A stretch of DNA of 64,000 bases from JAAUUE01 sp943370025 (GCA_943370025.1 CALRPI020000010.1:27238-91237); one strand, 5' to 3'. Shown: positions 43,647 through 52,275, counted from the stretch's first letter. Translations and numbers: made by a program. The notes: generated by a model not told the origin, from the letters alone.

Positions 43647-45065
43647 CTAGGCTTGGGATGCCCATTCCGTGTGGAAAGTGCCTTCCTTGTCAATGCGTTT
43701 GTAGGTATGGGCGCCGAAGTAATCCCGTTGTGCCTGAGTCAGGTTTTGGGGGAGGCGATCGCGGCGATAGCTATCGAAGTAATCCAAGGACGAACTAAAG
43801 GCAGGAACTGGGATGCCTAGCTGATTAGACACCACCAAAACTTCCCGCCATGCCGACTGGCGATCGAGAATCGTTTGCTTAAACTCTGGTGCTAAGAGCA
43901 GGTTGGGCAGGGTGGGGTTCTCGTTGAAAGCATTTTTAATCTTATCCAAGAAACCAGCCCGGATAATACAGCCCCCTTTCCAGATACGAGCCATTTCGCT
44001 CAAGTTCAGATTGTAGTTATATTCCTGAGATGCCTTACTCAACAGTGCCATCCCTTGGGCGTAGGAACAAATCTTTGAGCAGTAGAGGGCATCGCGAATT
44101 TTGGTGATGAATTCCTTGGCATCCCCTGTATATTTCCCGGTTGGTCCAGTAAGTTCGTGGGAGGCAGCTACCCGCTCGGTTTTGTAGGAAGAAGTAATCC
44201 GGGCATTAACTGCGGCGATCATGGTGGGAATCGGCACACCTAATTCCAAGGCACTCTGGACTGTCCAACGTCCTGTGCCTTTTTGACCAGCCGCATCGAG
44301 GATTAATTCCACTAAGGGCTGTTGAGTTTCGGGGTCGATATATTTGAAAATATCCGCCGTAATCTCAATCAAGAAGGAATTCAATTCATCGGTGGTGTTC
44401 CACTCAGCAAAAATCTCATGGAGTTGCTGATGGTTGAGACCTAGGGCATTTTTTAGCAGGTCGTAGGCTTCAGCAATCAGTTGCATATCGCCGTACTCAA
44501 TGCCGTTGTGAACCATCTTCACGTAGTGACCAGCCCCGCCGGGACCAATGTAGGTAACACAGGCTCCATCATCTACTTGGGCAGCAATTTTCAGGAGGAT
44601 TGGCTCCAGTTCTTTATAGGCGGTTTCTGTTCCTCCCGGCATCAAGCTGGGGCCATTCAAGGCTCCTTCTTCTCCGCCACTGACTCCCATGCCGACAAAA
44701 CCTAGACCCGTAGGCTCTAGTTCCCTCGTCCGCCGTTCCGTATCTTCATACAGGGAGTTGCCACCATCAATAATCATGTCACCGTTCTCTAACAATGGTT
44801 GCAATTGTTTGATCACGGCATCCACTGGAGCACCAGCTTGCACCATGACTAATATTTTCCGGGGACGGGCAAGGGACTTGACAAAATCTTCGATCGAGTA
44901 GGCTGCAACAACATTCTTACCCACTGCGCGTTTTGCCATAAACTCTTCAGTTTTGGCCCCGGTGCGATTGTAAACAGCGATCGGGAACCCATTGCGCTCC
45001 ACATTCAAAGCGATATTTTCTCCCATAACGGCGAGACCGATTACTCCAAAGCTCTGCTGTGTCAT
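43647..45065 (-). CDS. gnd: 6-phosphogluconate dehydrogenase (decarboxylating, NADP)
   Basis: 472 residues, complete. Oxidative pentose-phosphate pathway: 6-phosphogluconate to ribulose 5-phosphate, CO2 and NADPH, the main dark reductant source in cyanobacteria. Seen: GVIGLAVMGENIALNVERNG (NADP), VSGGEEGALNGPSLMPGG, the catalytic Lys/His segment GHYVKMVHNGIEYGDMQLI, and C-terminal GAHTYKRIDKEGTFHTEW. AAGGA lies 6 nt before the ATG, directly after a perfect leader hairpin. Confidence 0.97.
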   Translation of the reverse strand: MTQQSFGVIGLAVMGENIALNVERNGFPIAVYNRTGAKTEEFMAKRAVGKNVVAAYSIEDFVKSLARPRKILVMVQAGAPVDAVIKQLQPLLENGDMIIDGGNSLYEDTERRTRELEPTGLGFVGMGVSGGEEGALNGPSLMPGGTETAYKELEPILLKIAAQVDDGACVTYIGPGGAGHYVKMVHNGIEYGDMQLIAEAYDLLKNALGLNHQQLHEIFAEWNTTDELNSFLIEITADIFKYIDPETQQPLVELILDAAGQKGTGRWTVQSALELGVPIPTMIAAVNARITSSYKTERVAASHELTGPTGKYTGDAKEFITKIRDALYCSKICSYAQGMALLSKASQEYNYNLNLSEMARIWKGGCIIRAGFLDKIKNAFNENPTLPNLLLAPEFKQTILDRQSAWREVLVVSNQLGIPVPAFSSSLDYFDSYRRDRLPQNLTQAQRDYFGAHTYKRIDKEGTFHTEWASQA

Positions 45066-45077
45066 AAAAATTCCTTC

Positions 45078-45116
45078 AACCTAGTTGGCATTCTCAATTT
45101 ACTTGCCAACTAGGTT
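45078..45116 (-). promoter_or_regulatory. Leader hairpin directly upstream of gnd
   Basis: AACCTAGTTGGC and GCCAACTAGGTT are exact complements separated by 15 nt. The stem ends just before the AAGGA ribosome-binding site of gnd. It could be a protein-binding operator or an RNA hairpin affecting translation. Confidence 0.55.
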
Positions 45117-45272
45117 AACTTGATCCCCTCCATTGTCTTGTGAAGAAGATATTAAGACTTGATCAGGATTTATTCATTTGAACGTTTTTACGGAGATAGA
45201 GCATCCATAAACACTGCCCAAACCCTAGATAATTCGGGAGCTGTGGACAAGCTCTAGAGAAATAACTATCCT

Positions 45273-45367
45273 AGGAGAAACTTACGCACGGATAATAAAT
45301 TATTGAGAGTTGTGGACATTTCTACAGGCGCGGAGAGCCGGTAAAAATGTCCACGGGCGTAAGTCCT
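45273..45367. repeat. Family A palindromic element, copy 4
   Basis: 95 bp, more diverged: AGGAGAAACTTACGCACGG ... GGGCGTAAGTCCT, inner stem GTGGACATTTCTACAGGC / CCGGTAAAAATGTCCAC. It ends 3 bp from the stop of the neighbouring Uma2 gene. Confidence 0.7.
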
Positions 45368-45369
45368 GC

Positions 45370-45855
45370 CTAGGAAGCTGATGCTGAAAGAATTTGAGCC
45401 GTCGTGAATGTTATCTCCGGGAAAGTTGGAGAGATAATCCGCTCCGCTTCTTGATATTTTCGCGATCGATAGTGGCCGTTAACAAGCTGGTGAATCAAAA
45501 TCTGGTTTGTTTGGGGATCAACAATCCAGTACTCAGGGATTTCGAGGTTTTCATAGTCGGCTCTTTTGAGGACATAATCTCGTTGATAGTTTCTCCGTCC
45601 AGCTTTGACTACTTCCACGGCTAAGCGGAGAGGATGCTGCCCCAGAATGACATTGTGGCGATCGAGACTAAACAAAGATTCCATATCCATCACACTAATT
45701 TCTGGATAGTGACGTTGTTGCTCCCTAGAAAATACCCCCACGGCATAGCTGGCGACAAACCAATTTGGAAAGCTTTGGTTAACCTGCTCGTGGAGAACGT
45801 TATAGAGAAAATGCACAATCATTAAATGGCGAAGATTAGAAGCAGTTATCGACAC
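45370..45855 (-). CDS. Uma2 family nuclease, N-terminally truncated
   Basis: 161 residues. The core and C-terminal half are present (PLRLAVEVVKAG...RDYVLKRADYENLEIPEYWIVDPQTNQI), but the usual first ~45 residues, containing the conserved Glu-Tyr start of the family, are missing. The gene begins at MSITASNLRHLMIVHFLYNVL, roughly where the NHN helix normally lies. It begins 22 bp from the NnrU gene end and stops at a family A element. Probably a remnant; activity uncertain. Confidence 0.68.
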   Translation of the reverse strand: MSITASNLRHLMIVHFLYNVLHEQVNQSFPNWFVASYAVGVFSREQQRHYPEISVMDMESLFSLDRHNVILGQHPLRLAVEVVKAGRRNYQRDYVLKRADYENLEIPEYWIVDPQTNQILIHQLVNGHYRSRKYQEAERIISPTFPEITFTTAQILSASAS

Positions 45856-45877
45856 GACTAATACCTGTATGGGTAAA

Positions 45878-46594
45878 TTACCAAGGAACTTGGGCTGTCA
45901 CTTGCATCAGCCAAGGGTGTCCCCACCACAGCAGCAAGATAAATCCAGTTACTCCCAAGTAGGAAGGGCGGAGAAATTCACCCCACTGGAGAGATTGACG
46001 ACCATCGAGAATTGCCTGAAAAGGGATCACAGAGGTACGGGCTTTGGCGGCAGTGAAGGCTTCTCCGTAGCGTTGTGCTAGACGGCGATCGCCATGCCAA
46101 ACCGCAAATAGATGATGCAAGACTAAACCAACGGAAGTTAACAGGGTAAAACTTGTGCCGATCCAGAGGGTATGGGCGATGCACCAGATTACCTGTCCAA
46201 CCATTTGGGGATGTCTAGTAATGCGAATAATCCCAGTTTCAAATAGATGTACTTCTGGTTTTTGAATAGCGGCAATTTCTAAAAGATTAAAGGTAGCTGG
46301 GTAGAGAAATAGAAAGGAAACTGCACTGGCAATCCAGACTCCAATTTTGATGCCGGGAACTCCCTGAGCTTGCCACAGTTGTATTCCATCATAGCGGTGA
46401 TTAAAGAAATAGATAATTAAAATAGTTGCAAAAGGAATACTTACTAAGGCAAAGCATACTCGGTAGAGCCTTGCTCCAATCCGCTCCTCGCCCCAAGGAC
46501 GCAGGGCTGCTAAACCACTATGGGCGATCGCAAACCCTAGTAATAAATAAAACATCACAAAATGGCTGGAGGTAAGTAGGGCGGGAAGATTCAT
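45878..46594 (-). CDS. NnrU family membrane protein
   Basis: 238 residues with six hydrophobic segments and the conserved IRITRHPQMVGQVIWCIAHTLW and AVWHGDRRLAQRYGEAF. The family includes bacterial NnrU and the plant 15-cis-zeta-carotene isomerase Z-ISO, a heme-containing membrane enzyme. A carotenoid-isomerase role is possible in a cyanobacterium but unproven; His residues in TRHPQ and HLFETG could bind heme. It is followed by the truncated Uma2 gene on the same strand. Confidence 0.83.
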   Translation of the reverse strand: MNLPALLTSSHFVMFYLLLGFAIAHSGLAALRPWGEERIGARLYRVCFALVSIPFATILIIYFFNHRYDGIQLWQAQGVPGIKIGVWIASAVSFLFLYPATFNLLEIAAIQKPEVHLFETGIIRITRHPQMVGQVIWCIAHTLWIGTSFTLLTSVGLVLHHLFAVWHGDRRLAQRYGEAFTAAKARTSVIPFQAILDGRQSLQWGEFLRPSYLGVTGFILLLWWGHPWLMQVTAQVPW

Positions 46595-46694
46595 GGATTA
46601 ACTGAAAACCACACAAAATGATTACTACGAAAAGTTTACATTACCACACATTATTTCAGGTTTCGCAATGTTAAACAATGAGTAATTGTTTGGG

Positions 46695-46798
46695 ATATAG
46701 AAGTCTTAAATCATTTTCTAACAGTTGCCAAGTCAACTTGCTTCTAGTAAATGGTTTCACCCGCCCAAGGCGGGCGAAACCATTTAGGATCGCTATAG
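46695..46798. repeat. Family G palindromic element
   Basis: 104 bp. Ends ATATAGAAGTCTTAAATCATTT / AAACCATTTAGGATCGCTATAG, a conserved ACTTGCTTCTAGTAAATGG and the central GGTTTCACCCGCCC/GGGCGGGCGAAACC-type stem. Close relative at 53779. It lies in the 385-bp gap 46595-46979, otherwise without genes. Confidence 0.75.
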
Positions 46799-46805
46799 TG
46801 CCAAT

Positions 46806-46838
46806 AAGGGAAGGATTTCTGGGGGATATCCTTCCCTT
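46806..46838. terminator. AAGGGAAGGAT hairpin
   Basis: A perfect 11-bp stem with an 11-nt loop, followed by GTTAGG; weak as a terminator. It lies between the NnrU promoter region and the small gene at 46980. Confidence 0.4.
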
Positions 46839-46979
46839 GTTAGGAATACCTTATTTTCGGGACTAGATCACACAAAAAGCCAATAAAAATCACATCACAG
46901 GTCGGCAAAGGATCACTCCTGATCTAGAAAGAATCCTTGATACTTAGGATGTTGCAGAAAAAATCCACCTATTAAAACT

Positions 46980-47228
46980 ATGGTTCCTCAAGTTAGATTA
47001 ATCCCCGGAGCAGTTTCTGATCTATTTGCCCAAGCCAGTATCTCTGGGAAAGTTACTGTTGCTGACCGCTATGGGCTAATGGCAGCCGTATTGGAAGATG
47101 AATTATCAGAAGATGAACGGATGTCAATCGATCGGATTATCTATGCTTTTAACCGGGGCAGAGTGAAAATAGTTGATGAACTTTCCTGCGTCAGCTTTGG
47201 TATAAAAAAGGACTATGGATATTTTTAG
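46980..47228 (+). CDS. Small hypothetical protein, possibly a regulatory or antitoxin-like protein
   Basis: 82 residues: MVPQVRLIPGAVSDLFAQASISGKVTVADRYGLMAAVLEDEL then SEDERMSIDRIIYAFNRGRVKIVDELS. A predicted helical fold with a short basic C-terminal stretch. Similar short proteins occur in cyanobacteria, but no family name can be given with confidence. Monocistronic, with no clear partner gene. Confidence 0.5.
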   Translation: MVPQVRLIPGAVSDLFAQASISGKVTVADRYGLMAAVLEDELSEDERMSIDRIIYAFNRGRVKIVDELSCVSFGIKKDYGYF

Positions 47229-47310
47229 ATAGTTCCTTCTGGTATCTATGGTAATTCTCTATAATTTCCCTTGTCGAAGAAAGGTGAGTGAAATTATTGA
47301 GCAGATAGTT

Positions 47311-48258
47311 TTAGAGGGAATTCAGCCAGCTACGAGTTCCGAAGAAACTACAGGACTTTCTGGCAATTTCTACAGCAGCAGTAAGAGCAACAACAAAATC
47401 TGATTTATCTAGGAAGTAGTAACAAAATGCTCCATGATAAATATCCCCCGCACCTAAAGTATCGACGATTGGTGTTTGGGGGATTTTTATTTCTCCAGTT
47501 TGATGATTAGTTGCATAAATAATTGATGCCGCACCTCTGGTGATGGCAATATGCTTGATTTGTTGCTTGATCAAATAGGTAATTACTTCAGATTGCTGAG
47601 TGCAGTCAGGAGGATAGAAGCTATCCGAACAAATGGCATAGTCTATGTAGGGAAGAATTTTTTCTAATCCAGATTTCCAACTACCGCCATCTAGGACAGT
47701 GGGAATTTCCAAAGATTTTGCCAATTTAGCGATCACAATTCCTGCCTCTAGCTGATGACCATCAATCAACACAATGCCCACATTCTCCAGCATATCAGTC
47801 AAAATTTCTGGGAGGAGATTTTCTACTCCGGCTTGGGTTTTACTAGCATTCAAGGAAATTACCGCGCGATCGCCTTGGCGTTGCGTAGCAATATCGCCTT
47901 GGCGTTGCGTAGCAATATCGCCAGTGCCTTGAGTAATAATCACCGAAGAAATTGGCGGTATAGTATTCGATTCTGGCAGTAGGTCAATAATTTCCACACC
48001 CTGCTGTCTCAATTCACTGTGGATTATTCCAGCTAAGGGAGTAGCCCCTAAAACTCCACAAACCTGAGCTGGTTTCTCTAAAGATTTATGATCTAACGAA
48101 TTACCCAAATAGTTAAACGTAACAGCCGCATTCGTCGCTGGACCTCCCGCAGCAACGGTATAATCAGCCGCCACTATTTTTTGATTACTACTAGGAAATT
48201 CCCTAGCTAAATACAAAAAATCCAAGGTAATTAAACCTACAAATAAACCAGATTTCAT
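47311..48258 (-). CDS. PfkB/ribokinase family carbohydrate kinase
   Basis: 315 residues. Sugar kinase fold: N-terminal GLFVGLITLDFLYLAREFP, the substrate-binding VAAGGPATNAAVTFNYLG and the catalytic anion hole DTLGAGDIYHGAFCYYFL with its Asp. The sugar substrate is not predictable. Residues about 110-130 carry GDIATQRQ twice, from a 24-bp tandem duplication (47869-47916) that is rich in GCGATCGC-like words, in a region that is normally a loop. Probably functional. Confidence 0.83.
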   Translation of the reverse strand: MKSGLFVGLITLDFLYLAREFPSSNQKIVAADYTVAAGGPATNAAVTFNYLGNSLDHKSLEKPAQVCGVLGATPLAGIIHSELRQQGVEIIDLLPESNTIPPISSVIITQGTGDIATQRQGDIATQRQGDRAVISLNASKTQAGVENLLPEILTDMLENVGIVLIDGHQLEAGIVIAKLAKSLEIPTVLDGGSWKSGLEKILPYIDYAICSDSFYPPDCTQQSEVITYLIKQQIKHIAITRGAASIIYATNHQTGEIKIPQTPIVDTLGAGDIYHGAFCYYFLDKSDFVVALTAAVEIARKSCSFFGTRSWLNSL

Positions 48259-48288
48259 CAGTCAATAATTATTATTTAGCAATCTACA

Positions 48289-48350
48289 AAGTCGGAAATC
48301 TAACCCAAATCGACCCATCAAGCACAAAATCCTCAACCGATTCCTGACTT
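48289..48350. repeat. AAGTCGGAAATCT-type repeat
   Basis: AAAGTCGGAAATCTAACCCAAATCGACCC, then GATTCCTGACTTG: a decayed copy of the repeat at 29609 and 43390. The gap 48259-48544 holds no gene; a possible promoter for the FKBP gene precedes AGATAAGGAG. Confidence 0.5.
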
Positions 48351-48544
48351 GTCCTCTTCAAATCGACCCATCTCCACCAAAATCCGGGCAGTAAAAATTG
48401 CCCTTTGTCGAAGGAGATTACAGGTAGAATCCAGTAAAAACGTCCAAAGGTGTCCTAGGTATATTGTAGACTAGGAGGGTGGTAAATCTTTTTATGACCC
48501 TATTATTTGATAACCCTATCTAAACAGATAAGGAGCTTAGAACT

Positions 48545-49114
48545 ATGCGACCAATTTTAATTAGTCTTGGGGTGATGATCACTTGTTTTGTCCTCGTCGT
48601 AGTAGTCCAGCTTACCGGGGGCAAGCAGGCTGAAGCCGCAGCCATTACTACCCAACCAAAGGTAGTAGCAACAATGCAAACTGCACCTCAAGGCAGCCAA
48701 GCAAATACTATCCAAACCATTGCCCAAGCAGAAACCCAAGCAAGCCCTATGACACCTAATGAAAGCGCACCCCAGCTAGTGACAACCCCCTCCGGTTTAA
48801 AGTATCAAGATCTCGTTGTCGGTACGGGAGCAATTCCCCAGTCTGGGCAGAGTGTAGTGGTTCACTACACTGGCAGACTTACCGATGGGACAAAATTTGA
48901 TAGCTCCCTCGATCGCAACCAACCCTTTTCCTTCCGCCTTGGCGCTGGTCAAGTCATCAAAGGCTGGGATGAAGGCTTAAGTACCATGCGAGTTGGCGGC
49001 AAGAGACAATTAACTATTCCCCCCGATTTGGGCTATGGAGCTAGGGGTGCTGGGGGCGTAATTCCTCCCAATGCCACCTTGGTCTTTGATGTGGAACTAT
49101 TGAGGATTGGTTAA
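48545..49114 (+). CDS. FKBP-type peptidyl-prolyl cis-trans isomerase
   Basis: 189 residues. An N-terminal membrane segment or signal (about 4-25) and a Gln/Thr-rich linker (about 30-75) precede the FKBP domain (about 80-189): TTPSGLKYQDLVVGTGAIP, VVHYTGRLTDGTKFDSSLDR, GQVIKGWDEGLSTMRVGGKR and PPNATLVFDVELL. Likely active in the periplasm or thylakoid lumen as a folding catalyst, like lumenal FKBPs. AAGGAG lies 6-10 nt before the ATG. Confidence 0.92.
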   Translation: MRPILISLGVMITCFVLVVVVQLTGGKQAEAAAITTQPKVVATMQTAPQGSQANTIQTIAQAETQASPMTPNESAPQLVTTPSGLKYQDLVVGTGAIPQSGQSVVVHYTGRLTDGTKFDSSLDRNQPFSFRLGAGQVIKGWDEGLSTMRVGGKRQLTIPPDLGYGARGAGGVIPPNATLVFDVELLRIG

Positions 49115-49210
49115 TCTGAGATCGCTATAGAAAAGGGCGCAAAGCCTTCATAAATTATCAGTGTAACTTCATAGGTACTAACAGCTTACTTGTTTGCTGC
49201 TTAGACCTTG

Positions 49211-49246
49211 ATCTCCCCTAGCCCCCCTTCAAAAGGGGGGGACAGG
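49211..49246. repeat. C-tract/G-tract dispersed repeat
   Basis: ATCTCCCCTAGCCCCCCTT then CAAAAGGGGGG. Same class as 20347 and 61737. Confidence 0.55.
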
Positions 49247-49257
49247 AATCTATACCT

Positions 49258-49287
49258 AAAAGTGGTTGGCAACCGCCAACCACTTTT
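49258..49287. terminator. Bidirectional terminator
   Basis: AAAAGTGGTTGGC pairs perfectly with GCCAACCACTTTT across a 4-nt loop. It separates the convergent FKBP and PRC-barrel genes. Confidence 0.85.
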
Positions 49288-49300
49288 AAAATGTCTTAGT

Positions 49301-50557
49301 TTACGTATTTGATTTAGGAGCCTCTGCTGGAGAAGCAGGGGCTTCTGTTGTCGTAGATTCAGCCGTGGAAGATTCGGCGGTAGCTTCAGCGATCGCAGCA
49401 ATGGTTGGGCTATCTACGACCCTTTCTGCCGTAGTTTCCACTGTTTGGGTAATATTTTCATCACCGGGAGCTACTAATTCAGTTTTTTTTTCTAGCTGTT
49501 TTTTAGTTTCCTCGGCGATCGCTTGTACCTTTTCTTTGGCTTGGTTAATAATGGGTTGCGCTCCATCAGCAAGGCTCTGGGCTTTTTCCTTGGCTTGATC
49601 GATCGCTTGGTTAATTCTTGGTTGCGCCTCATCAGCCAGACTTTGGGCTTTTTCCTTAGCCTGCTCTGCCAATCCAGCAAGTTCGTGGACTTTCTCCGTA
49701 GCTTGCTCTTTAAGCACCTGAGCCTTTTCGTTAGCTTGTTCCTTCAAGCCTTGGACTTTTTCCGTAGCTTGCCCCGCCAGTCCTTGGACTTTTTCCGTAG
49801 CTTGCTCTTTCAATACCTGAGCTTTTTCCGTAGCTTGCTCCTTCAAGCCCTGCACTTTCTCAGTAGCCTGTCCTGCTAGTCCCTGAACTTTTTCGGTGAC
49901 CTGCCCCTTGACTTGCTCAAATTTGGGAGGAGCATCGGTTTTGAATTGCTCCACAAGACTTGTAAATCGTGATTTGACAGCCTCTACATGCTGGAGAGTA
50001 GTATCCTTATCTTCAATAATAAAATCCCTCGCCTCGGTGAAGAGACGGTTTAATCCTTCTGTGTAGGGTTCACTGTTTTCTACAGCCACCTTTCTGGCAA
50101 GAACTCGCTTATTGCCGATGTTATCAATACCTTCTGGGGACAAAAGAAAACGACGGGTGAGAATATTTCCGCGATCGATCGCCAAGAATAGATAGCTAAC
50201 CACTTCTCCAGTGTTGGGTTCGATCAGGTAATCTTCGATTTTGCCAGCTTTGTTGCCGTCATCGGTAATTAATTCCCAGTCGAGAATCTGCTCAGAAGCA
50301 TCGGGCTTTTGCCATTCATCGCCATCGGCTATGTTGTTGACTAAAATATTTTTGCCCAAGCTATAGATCTGTTGCCAAGCAAAGGAAAGTTTCTTCATGC
50401 CGATAAATCCAGATTTGCAGGTGATGCCGACAATCCTGTGGGTACGGGGGTCTAGCCAAACTCGCTCTACCTTGCCTCTTTCTTCCATGCTTTGGCGATC
50501 GAGGACTAATTTGCCCACTAGCTGGCTTTGTTTAATCAGTTCTGGTTGGATGCTCAT
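49301..50557 (-). CDS. PRC-barrel protein with LEA-like helical repeats
   Basis: 418 residues from the ATG at 50557 (MSIQPELIKQSQLVGK); a Met three residues upstream is less likely. Two PRC-barrel domains (about 10-80 and 90-165; VERVWLDPRTHRIVG, KIEDYLIEPNTGEVVS) are followed by a helical part (about 185-215). Then come about ten 11-residue units, EQATEKVQGLK/EQAKEKAQSLA (about 220-340), as in late-embryogenesis-abundant proteins, and an Ala/Thr/Glu-rich tail. Cytosolic or peripheral to membranes; a desiccation, membrane or ribosome/photosynthesis role is possible but not shown. Tandem repeats at DNA level make the length variable. Confidence 0.8.
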   Translation of the reverse strand: MSIQPELIKQSQLVGKLVLDRQSMEERGKVERVWLDPRTHRIVGITCKSGFIGMKKLSFAWQQIYSLGKNILVNNIADGDEWQKPDASEQILDWELITDDGNKAGKIEDYLIEPNTGEVVSYLFLAIDRGNILTRRFLLSPEGIDNIGNKRVLARKVAVENSEPYTEGLNRLFTEARDFIIEDKDTTLQHVEAVKSRFTSLVEQFKTDAPPKFEQVKGQVTEKVQGLAGQATEKVQGLKEQATEKAQVLKEQATEKVQGLAGQATEKVQGLKEQANEKAQVLKEQATEKVHELAGLAEQAKEKAQSLADEAQPRINQAIDQAKEKAQSLADGAQPIINQAKEKVQAIAEETKKQLEKKTELVAPGDENITQTVETTAERVVDSPTIAAIAEATAESSTAESTTTEAPASPAEAPKSNT

Positions 50558-50604
50558 AGGTAACATTACTCCCGTAATTTGTCTAAGATAATCTTATTTG
50601 CTGT

Positions 50605-50687
50605 TGATTAAGGATTTCCCCACCAAAGGCGGCGAAATTTACCTAGCCTTTGATTTAAGAATTTCCCCACCAGAGGCGGCGAAATTA
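50605..50687. repeat. ATTTCCCCACC direct repeat
   Basis: Two copies of (A)GGATTTCCCCACCA(A/G)AGGCGGCGAAATT at 50605-50640 and 50651-50687, about 46-48 bp apart, between PRC-barrel and isochorismatase genes. Confidence 0.6.
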
Positions 50688-50728
50688 ATTAACCTTGCTG
50701 TAGTTTTGTTTCCTTGGCTCAGAAAACT

Positions 50729-51502
50729 ATGAATCCAAATCTTTATCCCCTAGGAGTACCTCCTAATGCTTGGGCAGTGAATAGCGAGTTGGCAGACATT
50801 ACTCGTCCTCCTCAACCCTCTTTTCCCATCATTCTAGCAACAGAAACTAAAAAACTGCGCCTAGACTTAACAAAGTCTGCCTTCTTAGTCATCGATATGC
50901 AGAATGATTTTTGTCATCCTGATGGTTGGTTGGCGCATATTGGGGTAGATGTCAGCCCGACTTGGGAAGCGATCGCCCCGCTGCAATCTCTTCTGCCCGT
51001 CTGTCGTGATGCCGGAGTGCCAATTATTTGGCTCAACTGGGGCAACCGTCCAGATCTATTAAATATTGGTGCGGGACTCCGCCATGTCTATAATTCCAGC
51101 GGCACAGGTGTAGGTCTAGGGGATCCCCTGCCGAAAAACGGCGCACCAGTTTTGATTAAAGATAGTTGGGCAGCAGCAGTCATTGATGAACTAGAGCAAA
51201 AACCAGAGGATATCAAAGTAGATAAGTACCGGATGAGCGGTTTTTGGGACACGCCTTTGGATAGCATTTTGAAAAATCTCGGCAAAACCACTTTATTCTT
51301 TGGCGGAGTGAATGTAGATCAATGCGTCTTGGCAACCTTGATGGATGCTAACTTTCTCGGCTACGACTGTATTTTGATCAAAGATTGTAGTGCCACTACC
51401 TCCCCTGATTATTGCTGGGATGCGACTATGTATAACGTTAAGCAATGTTTTGGGTTTGTGAGCGATACAACGAGTATCCTAGGGGCAATAGCTATGTTAT
51501 AG
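50729..51502 (+). CDS. Cysteine hydrolase, isochorismatase-like
   Basis: 257 residues from the ATG at 50729; an in-frame TTG at 50714 is less likely. The catalytic triad is complete: Asp56 in VIDMQNDF, Lys166 in VDKYRMSGF and Cys199 in VNVDQCVLAT. Members hydrolyse amides such as nicotinamide, N-carbamoyl compounds or isochorismate; the substrate here is unknown. A cupin gene follows on the same strand after 153 bp that includes a hairpin repeat. Confidence 0.85.
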   Translation: MNPNLYPLGVPPNAWAVNSELADITRPPQPSFPIILATETKKLRLDLTKSAFLVIDMQNDFCHPDGWLAHIGVDVSPTWEAIAPLQSLLPVCRDAGVPIIWLNWGNRPDLLNIGAGLRHVYNSSGTGVGLGDPLPKNGAPVLIKDSWAAAVIDELEQKPEDIKVDKYRMSGFWDTPLDSILKNLGKTTLFFGGVNVDQCVLATLMDANFLGYDCILIKDCSATTSPDYCWDATMYNVKQCFGFVSDTTSILGAIAML

Positions 51503-51550
51503 ATAACTTCACCCGCCTGCGGCTGGTAAAGTTATCTACCAGAGGCAATT
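51500..51550. repeat. Family G hairpin element (short form)
   Basis: TAGATAACTTCACCCGCC ... GGCTGGTAAAGTTATCTACCAGAGGCAATT. It begins with the stop codon of the cysteine hydrolase gene. Confidence 0.6.
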
Positions 51551-51655
51551 TGAGCTACTAACTAATTGAGGATTTTTAGATAAAACAGCTTATGCGTCGG
51601 CAGTTGTCGCCGCCCATGAATAAACCCCAAGCTAGTCAACATTAAAAATAAATCT

Positions 51656-52114
51656 ATGACTAATGAAACTCAGTGTGTTATTCCGGTGATCCAATCTCCT
51701 AAGGACTATCGAGTATTTCGGATTAGCCCCCAAGATACCAATCGATTGGCGATCGTATTTGAACCGACCACGGCGAATATGTCGCTAACTTTTTGTGTGG
51801 AGATTTTTGATGTGGGTGGAAAAACTCCCCCCAATCGTCATCAGTTAGCAGTGGAAATGTTTTTTGTGCTGAAGGGAGAGGGTTTGGCTACCTGTGACGG
51901 AAAAGTTGTTCCCATCAAGGCTGGAGATAGCTTACTTGTGCCACCGACAGGAATTCATGTGATTGAAAATGTTGGCAAAGATCGTCTTTATGCTCTGTGT
52001 ATTATGATTCCCAATGAAGATTTTGCCGAGTTAATTAAAAGTGGCACTCCAGAGAGTTTTGATGCTGAAGATTTGGCAGTATTAGGCAGATTAGATGCCC
52101 TAGTTCCTTGTTGA
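51656..52114 (+). CDS. Cupin-domain protein
   Basis: 152 residues: one conserved beta-barrel with metal-binding region HQLAVEMFFVLKGEGLATCDG (His, Glu) and a second motif PPTGIHVIENVG (His). No other domain. Likely a small enzyme or ligand-binding protein working with the cysteine hydrolase upstream; the pair is inferred from orientation only. A hairpin follows its stop. Confidence 0.83.
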   Translation: MTNETQCVIPVIQSPKDYRVFRISPQDTNRLAIVFEPTTANMSLTFCVEIFDVGGKTPPNRHQLAVEMFFVLKGEGLATCDGKVVPIKAGDSLLVPPTGIHVIENVGKDRLYALCIMIPNEDFAELIKSGTPESFDAEDLAVLGRLDALVPC

Positions 52115-52130
52115 ATCTGTATCACAACAG

Positions 52131-52166
52131 TTTGAGAGTGGGCGGCTACAGCCACCCACTCTCAAA
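52131..52166. terminator. TTTGAGAGTGGG hairpin
   Basis: TTTGAGAGTGGG/CCCACTCTCAAA with an inner GGCT/AGCC stem. It follows the cupin gene but lacks a T-tract. Related words (GCAGTTTGAGAG) occur at 14645 and 61693. Confidence 0.5.
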
Positions 52167-52234
52167 CCCAACATTGATAAGACCTTCAATATTTGTAGTG
52201 TGCCTCATTTGAACGCAAAGTGCTGTAATTCTAG

Positions 52235-52275
52235 AAGTAAGAATTCCCCCCGCGTTGAGGTGGGAATTCTTACTT
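52235..52275 (-). terminator. AAGTAAGAATTCCC hairpin at the end of the O-antigen ligase gene
   Basis: A 14-bp perfect stem with a 13-nt loop that overlaps the ligase stop codon. It could end that transcript on the minus strand; no T-tract is visible. Confidence 0.45.

Noticed and set aside
46678..46866. Small ORF of about 62 codons
   Set aside because: Most of it is the family G hairpin element; no protein-like composition.
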